DNA of 64,000 nucleotides from Bacteroidales bacterium (GTDB lineage: Bacteria; Bacteroidota; Bacteroidia; Bacteroidales; UBA10428). The notes beneath the pieces are model-generated. The model was not told the DNA's origin. It saw only the letters and a program-made list of their open reading frames with translations, and searched no databases. Positions 8,392 to 17,519 of the stretch are shown piece after piece. Positions within the stretch are counted from its first letter, which is position 1, and each line of letters starts with the position of its first letter. Where the stretch lies: the NCBI GenBank assembly GCA_016928305.1, contig JAFGKY010000073.1:1-64000 (forward strand), given 5' to 3'. Both the position numbers and the translations under genes were made by a program.

Positions 8392-9684
8392 TTATTCTAT
8401 ATCCTTACCGCTTATATTTAAATATTCAACCCGAGTCATCGCAAGATTTATGATATGTATTTCATAATTTATCAGGGCTTGTCTTTCAGCATTGAGTTCA
8501 TTCAAATAATCGGTGGCCGTAATGGTTCCGTTTTCATATTGCGATTCGGCAGCTGATGTGATCCTTTTTCGTATCTCAATGAGTTCCGTGTCGGTTTCCA
8601 AAAGGGATTCCAGGCCTGAGATTTCCGCACTTTTGGCCTCCAGAAGCCGTTGCAGATTATCTTCCAGATCGCTTTTCCTGCTGTCAATTATGCTCTGCTG
8701 AAGGGATATAACCTTCTTTTCATTCTTTGCCATGTTCCAGTCGAAGATATTCCATTTCAAGCCTGCACCAAGCATGTAATAGGGTGCAAATTCATCTTTG
8801 AAGAGATTGTTCCCGGGCGGATTTCCATATCCAAAAGTTGCAAATCCGAATGCCTTTGGCATCCTTTTGCTTTGTATCAGCTTCCGTGATGCATCAAGCT
8901 GTTTTATTCTCAGGTCGAAGAGCTGCAATTCAGGGCGCGTTAATTCATCAGTAAGCTCTTGTTCTATCGCCGGAATCACTAATTGTGTTGAATCATCAAT
9001 ATCACTTCCCGTGAGGTCTGAAAGAATCTTTAGCAACGATGTTTTCCTGATATCGTACTCCGTGAGTTGCTGTTCAAGCTTTATCTTCTCGGAAGACAGG
9101 ACGTCAATATCGGATTTCCGGATTACACCGCTGGCAAGGGCTGAAATCATCGATACCAATCTTTTTTTTATAAGCTCCAGGTAGTTTTGCATCAGCTCCT
9201 TCTGTCTTTCGAGGAGCAGAAGACTGAAATAATAACGATTTACCTGTTCACGGCGTTTGTATAGATCAGCCTCTGTCTGCTGCTCATTAATACCAAGGTC
9301 AGCCCTTTCAAGAGCCCTTGCCCCCTTTATTGCGCCTCCGTCATAAATCACCTGGTTTATATCCAGTGTTACCTTATACTGTTCGTGGGGCAGCGGTTGA
9401 ATAGAATCAGCAATGCCTGGCACGGGCAATGAACCAAGGACATCGGTCATATCCACCACGGATGAATTATAGACAAAGCTCCCGTTGGCATCCAGTGTTG
9501 GCAGCCAGCTCCTGGAAAGATTTTTATCTTTCAACTGCCAGATATCTGCATAAGCTTTTTTTTCTACTGCAACCGGTGACGTCGTATATGCTTTTTCATA
9601 ACATTCCTGCAAAGTCAATATCCTTTGTGAAAAGGCTGAAACCGGAGCCAATATCGTGATCAATAGCCATAATATGTTTTTCAT
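8392..9684 (-). CDS. TolC-family outer-membrane efflux channel
   Basis: A signal peptide (MKNILWLLITILAPVSAFSQ) is followed by about 410 residues made mainly of long amphipathic helices interspersed with short strands, the TolC/OEP pattern. Two structural repeats are recognisable by the NxY(F)SLLLLERQKEL and SAAESQYENGTITATDYLNELNAERQAL segments; the latter is the conserved late-helix signature of the family. The length of 430 matches Bacteroidota TolC proteins. It is the second gene of the operon, 29 bases after the TetR regulator gene and 7 bases before the adaptor. It would provide the outer-membrane exit duct for the ABC exporter. Confidence 0.9.
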   Translation of the reverse strand: MKNILWLLITILAPVSAFSQRILTLQECYEKAYTTSPVAVEKKAYADIWQLKDKNLSRSWLPTLDANGSFVYNSSVVDMTDVLGSLPVPGIADSIQPLPHEQYKVTLDINQVIYDGGAIKGARALERADLGINEQQTEADLYKRREQVNRYYFSLLLLERQKELMQNYLELIKKRLVSMISALASGVIRKSDIDVLSSEKIKLEQQLTEYDIRKTSLLKILSDLTGSDIDDSTQLVIPAIEQELTDELTRPELQLFDLRIKQLDASRKLIQSKRMPKAFGFATFGYGNPPGNNLFKDEFAPYYMLGAGLKWNIFDWNMAKNEKKVISLQQSIIDSRKSDLEDNLQRLLEAKSAEISGLESLLETDTELIEIRKRITSAAESQYENGTITATDYLNELNAERQALINYEIHIINLAMTRVEYLNISGKDIE

Positions 9685-9713
9685 GTTTTTATTTGTTTTT
9701 TTCCTTATGCTTT

Positions 9714-10325
9714 TTACTTCTTAATGGCATTTATGACAAATTCTGCAGCATACTTCTTCCGTTTCTCAATATAATCGTCAAAATTATATCCCATTTTCTC
9801 CAGGATACTTGCAATAAGAACCCTGCCTGCAAACGGGAACACACTCAGGGCGGCTATGGAAGTCATTAATTGAGGAATATTCTCCAGTGTGATATTATAC
9901 TTTTCCAATTCCTCTTTGTGCTGTGCTTCAAGGGTGGTCCATATTTTTTTAATGTCAATGCCCTGAATAAATTTTCTGACCCTTTCAGGATTGCGGTTTA
10001 TTTCGTTCAGGACGAAAGGAGCAAGCCGGGGATTCTTTTGAAGAAATGAGATATGCTCCCTGAAAAAGAATCGAATCTTTTCCTCCAACGAGAGATTTGC
10101 GTCAAACACCGGGGCAAACTTTTTGAACATTTGCCCGGCGATCATTTCAAAAACTGCGTTAAACAGGCGGTTTTTCGTTCGATAATAATAATGCAATAAG
10201 GATTTGTTGATCCCGGCATGGTCTGCAATATCCTGCATCCGTGCACCATCCATTCCCTTTTCTATGAAGACCTCTGTGGCGGCTTCAAAGATCTTCTCTT
10301 CGGTTTGCCTTTCATTTTCTGTCAT
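9714..10325 (-). CDS. TetR-family transcriptional repressor of the efflux operon
   Basis: The N-terminal 50 residues form a typical TetR helix-turn-helix (AATEVFIEKGMDGARMQDIADHAGINKSLLHYYYRTKNRLF), followed by a helical ligand-binding domain. Total length is 203, normal for the family. It is the first gene of the leftward operon that encodes a complete tripartite exporter, so autoregulation plus control of efflux in response to a toxic ligand is the simplest reading. Palindromic AT-rich motifs directly upstream of its start (see separate entry) are candidate operators. The ligand cannot be read from sequence. Confidence 0.88.
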   Translation of the reverse strand: MTENERQTEEKIFEAATEVFIEKGMDGARMQDIADHAGINKSLLHYYYRTKNRLFNAVFEMIAGQMFKKFAPVFDANLSLEEKIRFFFREHISFLQKNPRLAPFVLNEINRNPERVRKFIQGIDIKKIWTTLEAQHKEELEKYNITLENIPQLMTSIAALSVFPFAGRVLIASILEKMGYNFDDYIEKRKKYAAEFVINAIKK

Positions 10326-10330
10326 GCTAT

Positions 10331-10386
10331 TTAACCATTATGTTTAATCAAATGGATTAACTATTAAGTTTAACCATATGGTCAAA
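10331..10386. promoter_or_regulatory. Candidate TetR operators upstream of the efflux operon
   Basis: TTTAACCATATGGTCAAA (10369-10386) is an 18-base near-perfect palindrome with a perfect ACCATATGGT core. A second arrangement, TTAACCAT (10331-10338) and ATGGATTAA (10352-10360), repeats the same half-site in inverted orientation with a longer spacer. TetR dimers bind short inverted repeats near their own promoters, and this region starts 5 bases before the tetR ATG. No -7/-33 promoter could be fixed with confidence. Confidence 0.55.
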
Positions 10387-10647
10387 AATATGTATAATTA
10401 TTATTAAAAGCAAATATGTTAATGAAAATTTTTGATTTTATCAGAAAGCCATTATGAGGTTAAGCTTCTTCCGTATTATCAGAAGATCTGAACTGTGCGT
10501 CCTTTTTTATTTTAAGTGGTATAGCATTAGCGTAACTACACCATAAATAACAAAACATTAATGATGAGCCCGTTTACGATTGTGGTATTATTCTGCAAGA
10601 ACAAACAATGTCATCTTCTTTCGAAATATAACAACTGAAGTATATAA

Positions 10648-10670
10648 GGTGTAGTTTTGAAAACTACACC
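10648..10670 (-). terminator. Perfect 11-bp hairpin downstream of the ComB-like gene
   Basis: GGTGTAGTTTT and AAAACTACACC are perfect inverted repeats separated by one base. The element lies 18 bases beyond the stop of the leftward comB-like gene, where a terminator is expected. Only short T stretches follow on the minus strand (TTATATACTT), so it may be a weak terminator or an mRNA 3'-end stabiliser. An extra copy of AACTACACC lies at 10534-10542. The rest of 10387-10647 has no ORF that I can support. Confidence 0.5.
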
Positions 10671-10688
10671 CGGTGAGGGATTCTTTTC

Positions 10689-11384
10689 TCAGGACAGCTG
10701 AATTTTTCTCAATATCATTCCAAACTTCTCGTCGTGTACGGCTTTTAAAATAAAGTTAAAGTGATTGAGTTTCATGCAGTAAAGAAAATCCTCTATTGGA
10801 CTGAATGCCTGGTTTTCGGGTTTAAAAAAACGCTTTCCGCTCGTTTTGCGGATGATCTCAAGGGCATTCTGAAAATTAAAAGGCTTTTCATCAAGCCTGT
10901 TACGAATATATTCCGCACAATATGTGTCTTCTTCGACCGGATATTTGCCGGCATATCCCATGCAGACAAGAGAAACTATTTCCGGATTTTTTGCCCGTAT
11001 ATATTGTACAACAGCTTCAGCATTTACAAAGCTTCCGGTAATAATTTCCGTTGCGTTCACTGCGCTGACGAGTCCCTGAGTACCTGCGCTTGTGGTATGA
11101 ACCACGGTTTTCCCCCTGAAATCATAATTGCGTGACTCAAAGGGAGAATTACCGAAATCAAAACCCTGTATCTTTTTATTGTTCCGTTCACCGATCAGAA
11201 CAAATTCGGGATTGGAGGCTTTCAGCCTGAATGCATGCCCGGATTTCCCAACAGGAATAACTTTTTCCACACCCCTGTCAAACAGGTAGCAGGCAAGTGA
11301 AAAAGCCCGAAATACATCAATGATAACAGCAAGTCCACGGGAAAGCTTCGCACCTTCAAATAATTGTAACGTATTAATCCTCAT
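10689..11384 (-). CDS. comB: 2-phosphosulfolactate phosphatase (ComB family)
   Basis: The protein matches the ComB family. An early VIDVFRAFSLA segment, the GERNNKKIQGFDFGNSP signature (about residues 70-86 of the short form) and TTSAGTQGL (about 99-107) are the conserved active-site blocks. It removes phosphate from (2R)-2-phospho-3-sulfolactate to give sulfolactate, using Mg2+. The track start (MLVITCCLILC) adds an unlikely hydrophobic leader; the Met at MRINTLQLFEG gives the usual length of about 231 and is preferred. The partner enzyme that makes its substrate (ComA) is encoded at 20.2 kb in the same window, which strongly supports the assignment. The end product of the pathway in this organism is unknown. 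Confidence 0.88.
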   Translation of the reverse strand: MRINTLQLFEGAKLSRGLAVIIDVFRAFSLACYLFDRGVEKVIPVGKSGHAFRLKASNPEFVLIGERNNKKIQGFDFGNSPFESRNYDFRGKTVVHTTSAGTQGLVSAVNATEIITGSFVNAEAVVQYIRAKNPEIVSLVCMGYAGKYPVEEDTYCAEYIRNRLDEKPFNFQNALEIIRKTSGKRFFKPENQAFSPIEDFLYCMKLNHFNFILKAVHDEKFGMILRKIQLS

Positions 11385-11506
11385 ACACAAAATCAGACAA
11401 CAGGTTATGACAAGCATCGTACATCCGCAATATGCTTAGGCAGCTGAAACAGAGTATGGTATTGCAAAAATAAGTGCCTTGCACGTAAGGCATATATCCA
11501 CATCTG

Positions 11507-13162
11507 TTATTTTGAGTTTTTTCTGATTTCCTCTTTGATTCGTTGAATATGCCCCCTTCCCAATGCTTTTACTTCACAACCCAGCTTAAAGTATTGCCGG
11601 ATGATGTCATCGGATAAAATACCGAAACAGTCAATGACAGCGATGGGATTTCCGGCCCATTTGACGATATCTTTCGGATTGAGCTTAAGGTACTGGCTGT
11701 GTGGTACTGCCAATATCAAAGCTTCGACACCTTTAAGTGCTTTCGGCAAATCATTGCTGATGCGCAATTTCTTAAGTTCTTCCTGATTACGGAAAAACCT
11801 TGACCATGATTGATCGGGTGCCGGATATTCATCCTGGATTTCGAGCTCATACCAATGATCAACGTAGGGATCATGGACTTTAATATCTGCCCCCATTTCA
11901 GTAAGCTTACGGACAATAAGTTCACTGCCGCTGTAACGAGTGTCTCCTACATCTTGCCTGTAACTGGCACCGCAGAGTAAGACTTCAGCACCGGCAATAT
12001 ACCGTCCCATATTTCGCAAGGCATCACGTGTGAGTTCAGCAACATGCAATGCACGTGTGTCATTGATATCAATCGCCACGGGTGTTATCTTAAAAATATG
12101 GTCTCCATCCTCGAATCCAAGGATATGCTGATAAGCCCAATATCCCAATCCTCCGTCTTTAGGCAGGCAGTAACCGCCAATCCCGGGTCCTGGAAAAATT
12201 ATATTGCTGTGGGTGGGTCTCATTTTAATGGCTTTAATGACCTTAATCAGGTCAACGCCATTACGTTCTGCAAAAATACTCCACTCATTGAGATACGCCA
12301 ATGTAGCTGCACGATATGAGTTCTCGATAATTTTGGTTGTTTCGGATTCAATGGGGCGATCCATTACCGTTAGAGGATAGTCTTTTGTGTTAAGTACTTC
12401 ATGAAGGAATTTTTCCACTCTTTTACGTGCTTCCTTGTTGCATCCTGAGCAAACCCGCCAGAAATCACGAATACTTGAAACATATTCTTTTCCTGGCATA
12501 ACTCTCTCAAAACTATGCGCTAGTAAAGGTTCTGATTTGAGGCCCCGTTGTGCAAAGGCTTTTTTCATTATAGGCCAGGCAACGAATTCGGTAGTTCCGG
12601 GAGCTACTGTGGTCTCAATGAGTACCAGACATTGTGGCTGAATTCTTTCACCGATGGTCTTCAATGTGGCTTCTAATGCAGCCATATCTGCCTCGCCAGT
12701 CTTCATATTACCGAGTTCTTTCTTCTTGTAATCACATTGTACATCCACTACAACACAATCAGCCAGTTTAAGACAATCACTGTTATAGGTAGCTGTTAAG
12801 GTTTTGCTTTTCAGGACACAGCTGGTAATTAACCTGTTCACTTCAGGATCTTCCGCTTTAATAGGAGATTCACCCCTGTTTAACATCGGTATTTTCCAGT
12901 AACTTCTAACACTGGGACGCTGACAACCAATTACAAATTTACTGTATTTGCCTTTACTATCCTTGGTATTGGCAATTATGGCAGCCATCACAGCACCAAC
13001 AAAACCAACACCCATAACTACTACCACTTCTTTTTTTTCCGATTTTGCCTTGGAAGCTAACTTTTCAAGGCGTTTAAATTCAGCCTTATATTCTTCCTTT
13101 TGTGGTATAGGAAATCTTTCACCGGCCGGATTTAATGAATACTTAATGGATTCAACTGACAT
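11507..13162 (-). CDS. UDP-glucose/GDP-mannose dehydrogenase-family nucleotide-sugar dehydrogenase
   Basis: This is an NAD-dependent nucleotide-sugar dehydrogenase of the UgdA/WbpA/WecC superfamily. The N-terminal Rossmann motif is VVVMGVGFVGAVMA (about residues 46-59), the central helical region carries ESETTKIIENSYRAATLAYLNEW, and the catalytic cysteine lies in GIGGYCLPKDGG (about residue 330). The C-terminal NAD-fold domain includes LLCGASYRQDVGDTRYSGSE. At 551 residues it is about 110 longer than typical family members, with additional N-terminal sequence before the Rossmann fold and inserts. It oxidises a C6 hydroxyl or primary alcohol of a nucleotide sugar to a uronic acid for surface polysaccharide. 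It stands alone; no glycan cluster is visible nearby. Confidence 0.85.
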   Translation of the reverse strand: MSVESIKYSLNPAGERFPIPQKEEYKAEFKRLEKLASKAKSEKKEVVVVMGVGFVGAVMAAIIANTKDSKGKYSKFVIGCQRPSVRSYWKIPMLNRGESPIKAEDPEVNRLITSCVLKSKTLTATYNSDCLKLADCVVVDVQCDYKKKELGNMKTGEADMAALEATLKTIGERIQPQCLVLIETTVAPGTTEFVAWPIMKKAFAQRGLKSEPLLAHSFERVMPGKEYVSSIRDFWRVCSGCNKEARKRVEKFLHEVLNTKDYPLTVMDRPIESETTKIIENSYRAATLAYLNEWSIFAERNGVDLIKVIKAIKMRPTHSNIIFPGPGIGGYCLPKDGGLGYWAYQHILGFEDGDHIFKITPVAIDINDTRALHVAELTRDALRNMGRYIAGAEVLLCGASYRQDVGDTRYSGSELIVRKLTEMGADIKVHDPYVDHWYELEIQDEYPAPDQSWSRFFRNQEELKKLRISNDLPKALKGVEALILAVPHSQYLKLNPKDIVKWAGNPIAVIDCFGILSDDIIRQYFKLGCEVKALGRGHIQRIKEEIRKNSK

Positions 13163-13301
13163 AGAATGTTCTTTTATAGTAAATAAATAAAATTAATCAA
13201 TATTGGAAAAATATACCCGACATAACACAACGACATATAACATGCAAAACAGGATCAAATAAAGATAAAAAAAAATTAAAATGCAATGATTGAAAGGATA
13301 G

Positions 13302-13336
13302 TTTGTTAGAAAAGTATTATTCAAATATTATCTTTG
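13302..13336 (+). promoter_or_regulatory. Candidate promoter for argS
   Basis: TATCTTTG (13329-13336) fits the Bacteroidota -7 consensus TAnnTTTG, with TTTG at 13302-13305 as a possible -33 box (spacing slightly long at 23 bases). Transcription from here would begin near 13342. That is downstream of the first in-frame codons of the track ORF and supports the later ATG as the start of argS. Confidence 0.5.
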
Positions 13337-13360
13337 TGGCCGGTTCATACAATGGTTCAT

Positions 13361-15154
13361 ATGAATATTGAAAATCTTATAAATCAGGAACTTGTAGCCT
13401 GTGTAACAAAACTTTATGGACAATCTATTTCGTTAGAAATGATTCAGTTGCAAAAAACAAACCGGGAATTCAACGGCGATATTACCCTGGTTGTTTTTCC
13501 ACTGCTTAAGGTCTCAAAGAAATCACCCGAAGAAACCGGTCATGAGATCGGAATATATCTGATGGAAAACGTTAAGGAAATTATCGATTTCAATGTTATT
13601 AAAGGTTTTCTGAATTTGTCGATCAGTGATCAATACTATCTTGAATTTCTCAATTTTGCATTACAACAAAGGGAATACGGAATACAGAAGGTATGCGAAG
13701 AAGCTGAAACAGTTATGGTTGAATATTCTTCGCCCAACACCAATAAGCCTTTGCACCTGGGGCATATACGCAATAATTTACTTGGATATTCGGTATGCAA
13801 TATTATTAAAGCCACGGGCAAAAAGGTAATTAAGACAAACCTGGTTAACGATCGAGGCATTCATATTTGTAAGTCAATGCTTGCCTGGCAGAAATGGGGT
13901 ATGGGAGAAACACCGGAATCTTCCGGAAAAAAGGGTGATCATCTTGTCGGTGATTATTATGTAAAATTTGAACAGCAGTATAAATTTCAGGTGGCAAAGC
14001 TCGTTAATAACGGAAAATCAGTTGAAGAAGCCGAGAGAATGGCACCGCTTATGCTGGAAGTTCAGGAAATGTTACGGAAATGGGAGTCAGGAGACACAGC
14101 CATCAACGATCTATGGAAAACAATGAACACATGGGTGTATAAAGGATTTGATGAAACATACCGGCAACTAGGTATAGACTTTGATAAAATCTATTATGAA
14201 TCCGATACATATCTCGTTGGAAAGCATACAGTTTTGGAAGGACTCAAAAACGGAGTATTCTATCAGCACCAGGATGGTTCAATTTGGGTGGACCTGAGGG
14301 CAGACGGGCTGGATGAAAAGGTATTGTTGCGCGCTGATGGTACATCGATGTATATTACACAGGATATAGGAACTGCACAAGTGAGGAAGGATGAATATCA
14401 TCCCGATCGGATGGTATATGTGGTAGGTAACGAACAAAACTATCATTTTAAAGTACTTGGACTGGTACTTGATAAGCTTGGCTTTCCCTGGGCAAGAACG
14501 CTTTATCATTTATCCTATGGAATGGTGGAGCTTCCTGAAGGCAAAATGAAATCGCGGGAAGGAACTGTAGTGGACGCCGATGAACTGATGGATGAAATGA
14601 TTGAAACTGCCCGCGAAATGTCGTATGATCTTGGAAAACTTGAAGGCCTTTCGGATGATAAGAAGGAAGACATCTTTAAAATTATCGGATTAGGTGCCTT
14701 AAAATACTTTATGTTGAAAGTGGATCCGGTCAAGAATATGACCTTCAATCCAAAAGAATCTATTGACTTTGATGGAAATACAGGACCATTTATTCAATAC
14801 ACCCATGCACGGATAAGGTCAGTATTTCGTAAAGCTGGCGAAAATGGTATTCAGTTACCGGAAAAGGCAGTTGTCAATGTTCTTCTTAACGAAAAAGAAA
14901 AGAATATCCTTAAACTTCTTCACGATTTTCCGGAAGTTATAAAAAATTCGGCACAGACATACAATCCTTCTCTTATAGCTAATTATATCTATGATCTGTC
15001 AAAAGAATACAACCAGTTCTATCATGATTATTCTATTCTGAGAGAACCCGATGACCGCATAAAAGGTCTGCGTCTGTTATTGTCAGATCTGACAGCCAGG
15101 GTAATACAATCGGGCATGGGATTTCTGGGAATCGAGGTGCCGGAGAGAATGTGA
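13361..15154 (+). CDS. argS: Arginyl-tRNA synthetase
   Basis: This class I aminoacyl-tRNA synthetase charges tRNA-Arg with arginine in the cytoplasm. An N-terminal Add-1 domain (about residues 1-110) is followed by the HIGH-type motif in SSPNTNKPLHLGHIRNN (about 124-140). The KMSKS-like loop is KMKSREGTVVDADEL and the C-terminal anticodon-binding DALR domain ends in VIQSGMGFLGIEVPERM. The track begins 27 bases upstream. MNIENLINQEL is chosen because it matches the usual family start, gives 597 residues, and lies downstream of the predicted transcription start. It heads a rightward group with ffh and folD, with a 57-base gap to ffh. Confidence 0.95.
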   Translation: MNIENLINQELVACVTKLYGQSISLEMIQLQKTNREFNGDITLVVFPLLKVSKKSPEETGHEIGIYLMENVKEIIDFNVIKGFLNLSISDQYYLEFLNFALQQREYGIQKVCEEAETVMVEYSSPNTNKPLHLGHIRNNLLGYSVCNIIKATGKKVIKTNLVNDRGIHICKSMLAWQKWGMGETPESSGKKGDHLVGDYYVKFEQQYKFQVAKLVNNGKSVEEAERMAPLMLEVQEMLRKWESGDTAINDLWKTMNTWVYKGFDETYRQLGIDFDKIYYESDTYLVGKHTVLEGLKNGVFYQHQDGSIWVDLRADGLDEKVLLRADGTSMYITQDIGTAQVRKDEYHPDRMVYVVGNEQNYHFKVLGLVLDKLGFPWARTLYHLSYGMVELPEGKMKSREGTVVDADELMDEMIETAREMSYDLGKLEGLSDDKKEDIFKIIGLGALKYFMLKVDPVKNMTFNPKESIDFDGNTGPFIQYTHARIRSVFRKAGENGIQLPEKAVVNVLLNEKEKNILKLLHDFPEVIKNSAQTYNPSLIANYIYDLSKEYNQFYHDYSILREPDDRIKGLRLLLSDLTARVIQSGMGFLGIEVPERM

Positions 15155-15211
15155 AAAAGCAAAGCAACGGATTTGTAAATGATTATATTTGTATTGTTAA
15201 AATAGAGAAGC

Positions 15212-16552
15212 ATGTTCGAAAGCCTATCAGAACGACTTGAACAGTCATTCAAAATACTCAGGGGACAGGGTAGGATAACTGAGATCAATGTGGCCGAAAC
15301 CCTGAAAGAGGTTCGCCGTGCATTACTCGATGCGGACGTTAACTATAAAATAGCTAAAAGCTTTACCGATACAGTTAAACAAAAAGCACTGGGGCAGAAG
15401 ATTCTGGCTGCTGTAAAACCAGGCCAGATGATGGTGAAAATAGTCCACGATGAACTGGTTGAGCTCATGGGTAGTACAGATGTTGACGTTAACTTGAAGG
15501 GAAATCCGGTTGTGATATTAATAGCTGGTTTACAGGGTTCAGGTAAAACTACATTCGCTGCAAAACTGGCTGCATATCTTCGTTCAAAGCGCGGTAGAAG
15601 CCCTGTGCTGATTGCGGGTGACGTATACAGACCAGCTGCAATCGAACAGTTAAAGATACTGGGGCAACAGATTAATGTTCCGGTATATACCGAAGACGAT
15701 AACAAAAATCCGGTGAAAATTACCCAGTCGGGAATTAAAGAAGCAAAAAAAATCGGACATGACCTGGTTATTGTGGATACGGCCGGTCGTCTTGCAATTG
15801 ATGAAGAAATGATGCATGAAATTACCTCCCTTAAAAAGGCGATTGATCCGCAAGAAGTACTTTTTGTAGTGGATTCCATGACCGGTCAGGATGCGGTAAA
15901 TACAGCCAGGGAGTTTAATGAAAGACTCAATTTCGATGGTGTGGTACTGACAAAACTCGATGGTGATACAAGAGGCGGGGCAGCCCTTTCAATCCGTTCT
16001 GTAGTGGATAAACCTATTAAATTCATCAGTGCTGGAGAAAAACATGAATCGATTGAGGTTTTTCACCCGGCACGATTGGCGGACAGGATACTTGGGATGG
16101 GAGACATCGTGACACTGGTGGAAAAAGCGCAGGAACAGTTTGATGTCAGTGAAGCCCGGAAATTGCAGAAAAAAATTGCTAAAAACCAGTTTGGACTGGA
16201 TGATTTCCTGAGTCAGATACAACAGATAAAAAAGATGGGTAATGTTAAGGATCTGGCAGGTATGATACCGGGCATGGGAAAAGCTTTGAAAAATGTTGAT
16301 ATCGATGATGATGCATTTAAAGGAATTGAGGCGATTATACATTCCATGACCCCTCTGGAAAGGACTACTCCCGAGATACTTAACGGATCACGCAGGAAAC
16401 GCATTGCTGATGGGAGCGGAACCTCTGTTCAGGAAGTGAACCGATTAATCAAGCAGTTTGACGAAACCCGCAAAATGATGAAAATGATGACTGGAGGTAA
16501 GAATATGATGAGGACTATGGCAAACATGCCTCAATTCCGTGAAAAACAATAA
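15212..16552 (+). CDS. ffh: Signal recognition particle protein Ffh (SRP54)
   Basis: Ffh binds 4.5S RNA and signal sequences of nascent inner-membrane proteins and delivers ribosomes to FtsY. The N domain (residues 1-90) is a helical bundle with the ALLDADVN motif. The G domain shows GLQGSGKTTFAAKLA (106-120), DTAGRL (about 190) and TKLDGDTRGGAALS (about 247). The C-terminal M domain is methionine-rich (TRKMMKMMTGGKNMMRTMANMPQF), forming the flexible signal-binding groove and RNA-binding helix-turn-helix (about 380-415). Length 446 is normal. No 4.5S RNA gene was found nearby. Confidence 0.96.
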   Translation: MFESLSERLEQSFKILRGQGRITEINVAETLKEVRRALLDADVNYKIAKSFTDTVKQKALGQKILAAVKPGQMMVKIVHDELVELMGSTDVDVNLKGNPVVILIAGLQGSGKTTFAAKLAAYLRSKRGRSPVLIAGDVYRPAAIEQLKILGQQINVPVYTEDDNKNPVKITQSGIKEAKKIGHDLVIVDTAGRLAIDEEMMHEITSLKKAIDPQEVLFVVDSMTGQDAVNTAREFNERLNFDGVVLTKLDGDTRGGAALSIRSVVDKPIKFISAGEKHESIEVFHPARLADRILGMGDIVTLVEKAQEQFDVSEARKLQKKIAKNQFGLDDFLSQIQQIKKMGNVKDLAGMIPGMGKALKNVDIDDDAFKGIEAIIHSMTPLERTTPEILNGSRRKRIADGSGTSVQEVNRLIKQFDETRKMMKMMTGGKNMMRTMANMPQFREKQ

Positions 16553-16608
16553 AATTACAGGATTAGCCTGGCTTTGAATGATACAGTTGTAAAAGTAAAC
16601 CAGAGATT

Positions 16609-17490
16609 ATGCAATTACTTGATGGGAAGAAGCTGGCAGCTGAAATGAAGCTTGAAATAGCCTCCGAAGTAGCTCAGTTTAAAGCCGAAGGCGGAAAAAA
16701 TCCACATCTTGCTACTATCCTCGTGGGCCATGATGGTGCAAGTGAAACCTATGTGTCAGGTAAAATAAAAGCTTGCGCTGAGGTTGGAATAAAATCTACC
16801 CTGGTGCGTTTTGAAGATAATATTGTCGAAAAGGATTTAATGGAGAAAATCAGGGAATTAAACAATGATGCTGATATTGATGGCCTGATTGTACAGCTTC
16901 CTCTACCGGTACATATCTCGGAACAAAATATTACAGAAGCGATTGATATAAGAAAGGATGTGGATGGTTTTCATCCCATGAACATCGGTCGGATGGTAAT
17001 TGGTATGCCTTCTTATATTTCTGCTACACCTGCTGGTATTTTGGAAATCATCAAACGATATAATATTTCTACATCGGGTAAAACATGCGTTGTGGTTGGA
17101 AGAAGCAATATTGTTGGTAAGCCTATAAGTATACTGTTATCCCGCAAAGGATATCCCGGGGATGCAACCGTAGTGGTATGCCACAGCAAGACACAAAACC
17201 TGAAAGATGTTACCATTCAGGCTGACATACTGATAGCAGCCTTAGGCCAACCGGAATTTATTAAGGCTGATATGGTTAAGGAAGGCGCTGTTGTTATTGA
17301 TGTCGGAATAACCCGTATCCGATCGGAACTTACCAAATCGGGCTGGAAATTGCTGGGTGATGTTAAATTCGATGAGGTTGCTCCCAAATGCAGTTATATA
17401 ACACCGGTTCCGGGGGGGGTAGGATTGCTCACGGTCATTGCCTTATTAAAAAACACCGTGCTGTCGGCAAAAAGGATTATTTATCCATAG
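16609..17490 (+). CDS. folD: Bifunctional methylenetetrahydrofolate dehydrogenase/cyclohydrolase FolD
   Basis: FolD interconverts 5,10-methylene- and 10-formyl-tetrahydrofolate in one-carbon metabolism. The catalytic region shows [18 protein letters not shown] (about residues 44-61; Lys in the YVxxK motif) and [13 protein letters not shown]. The NAD(P)-binding part shows [14 protein letters not shown] (about 162-175) and the C-terminal signature [18 protein letters not shown]. Length 293 is standard. It follows ffh by 56 bases. The track ORF for the next gene overlaps this one, but that overlap is due to an unlikely upstream start. Confidence 0.96.
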   Translation: MQLLDGKKLAAEMKLEIASEVAQFKAEGGKNPHLATILVGHDGASETYVSGKIKACAEVGIKSTLVRFEDNIVEKDLMEKIRELNNDADIDGLIVQLPLPVHISEQNITEAIDIRKDVDGFHPMNIGRMVIGMPSYISATPAGILEIIKRYNISTSGKTCVVVGRSNIVGKPISILLSRKGYPGDATVVVCHSKTQNLKDVTIQADILIAALGQPEFIKADMVKEGAVVIDVGITRIRSELTKSGWKLLGDVKFDEVAPKCSYITPVPGGVGLLTVIALLKNTVLSAKRIIYP

Positions 17491-17519
17491 GACTGTATTA
17501 CAAAATTATAACTTATTGT

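Noticed and set aside
3360-10325. Horizontally acquired resistance island
   Set aside because: Composition and gene spacing resemble the neighbours, and no integrase, transposase or terminal repeats flank the operon.
15172-15191. Promoter for ffh (TATATTTG with TTTG upstream)
   Set aside because: The two boxes are only 8 bases apart, too close for a Bacteroidota promoter; read-through from argS is simpler.
17388-17519. Upstream 44-codon extension of the large lipoprotein
   Set aside because: It overlaps folD, and the extension is not signal-like; the ATG at 17520 starts a normal lipoprotein signal.
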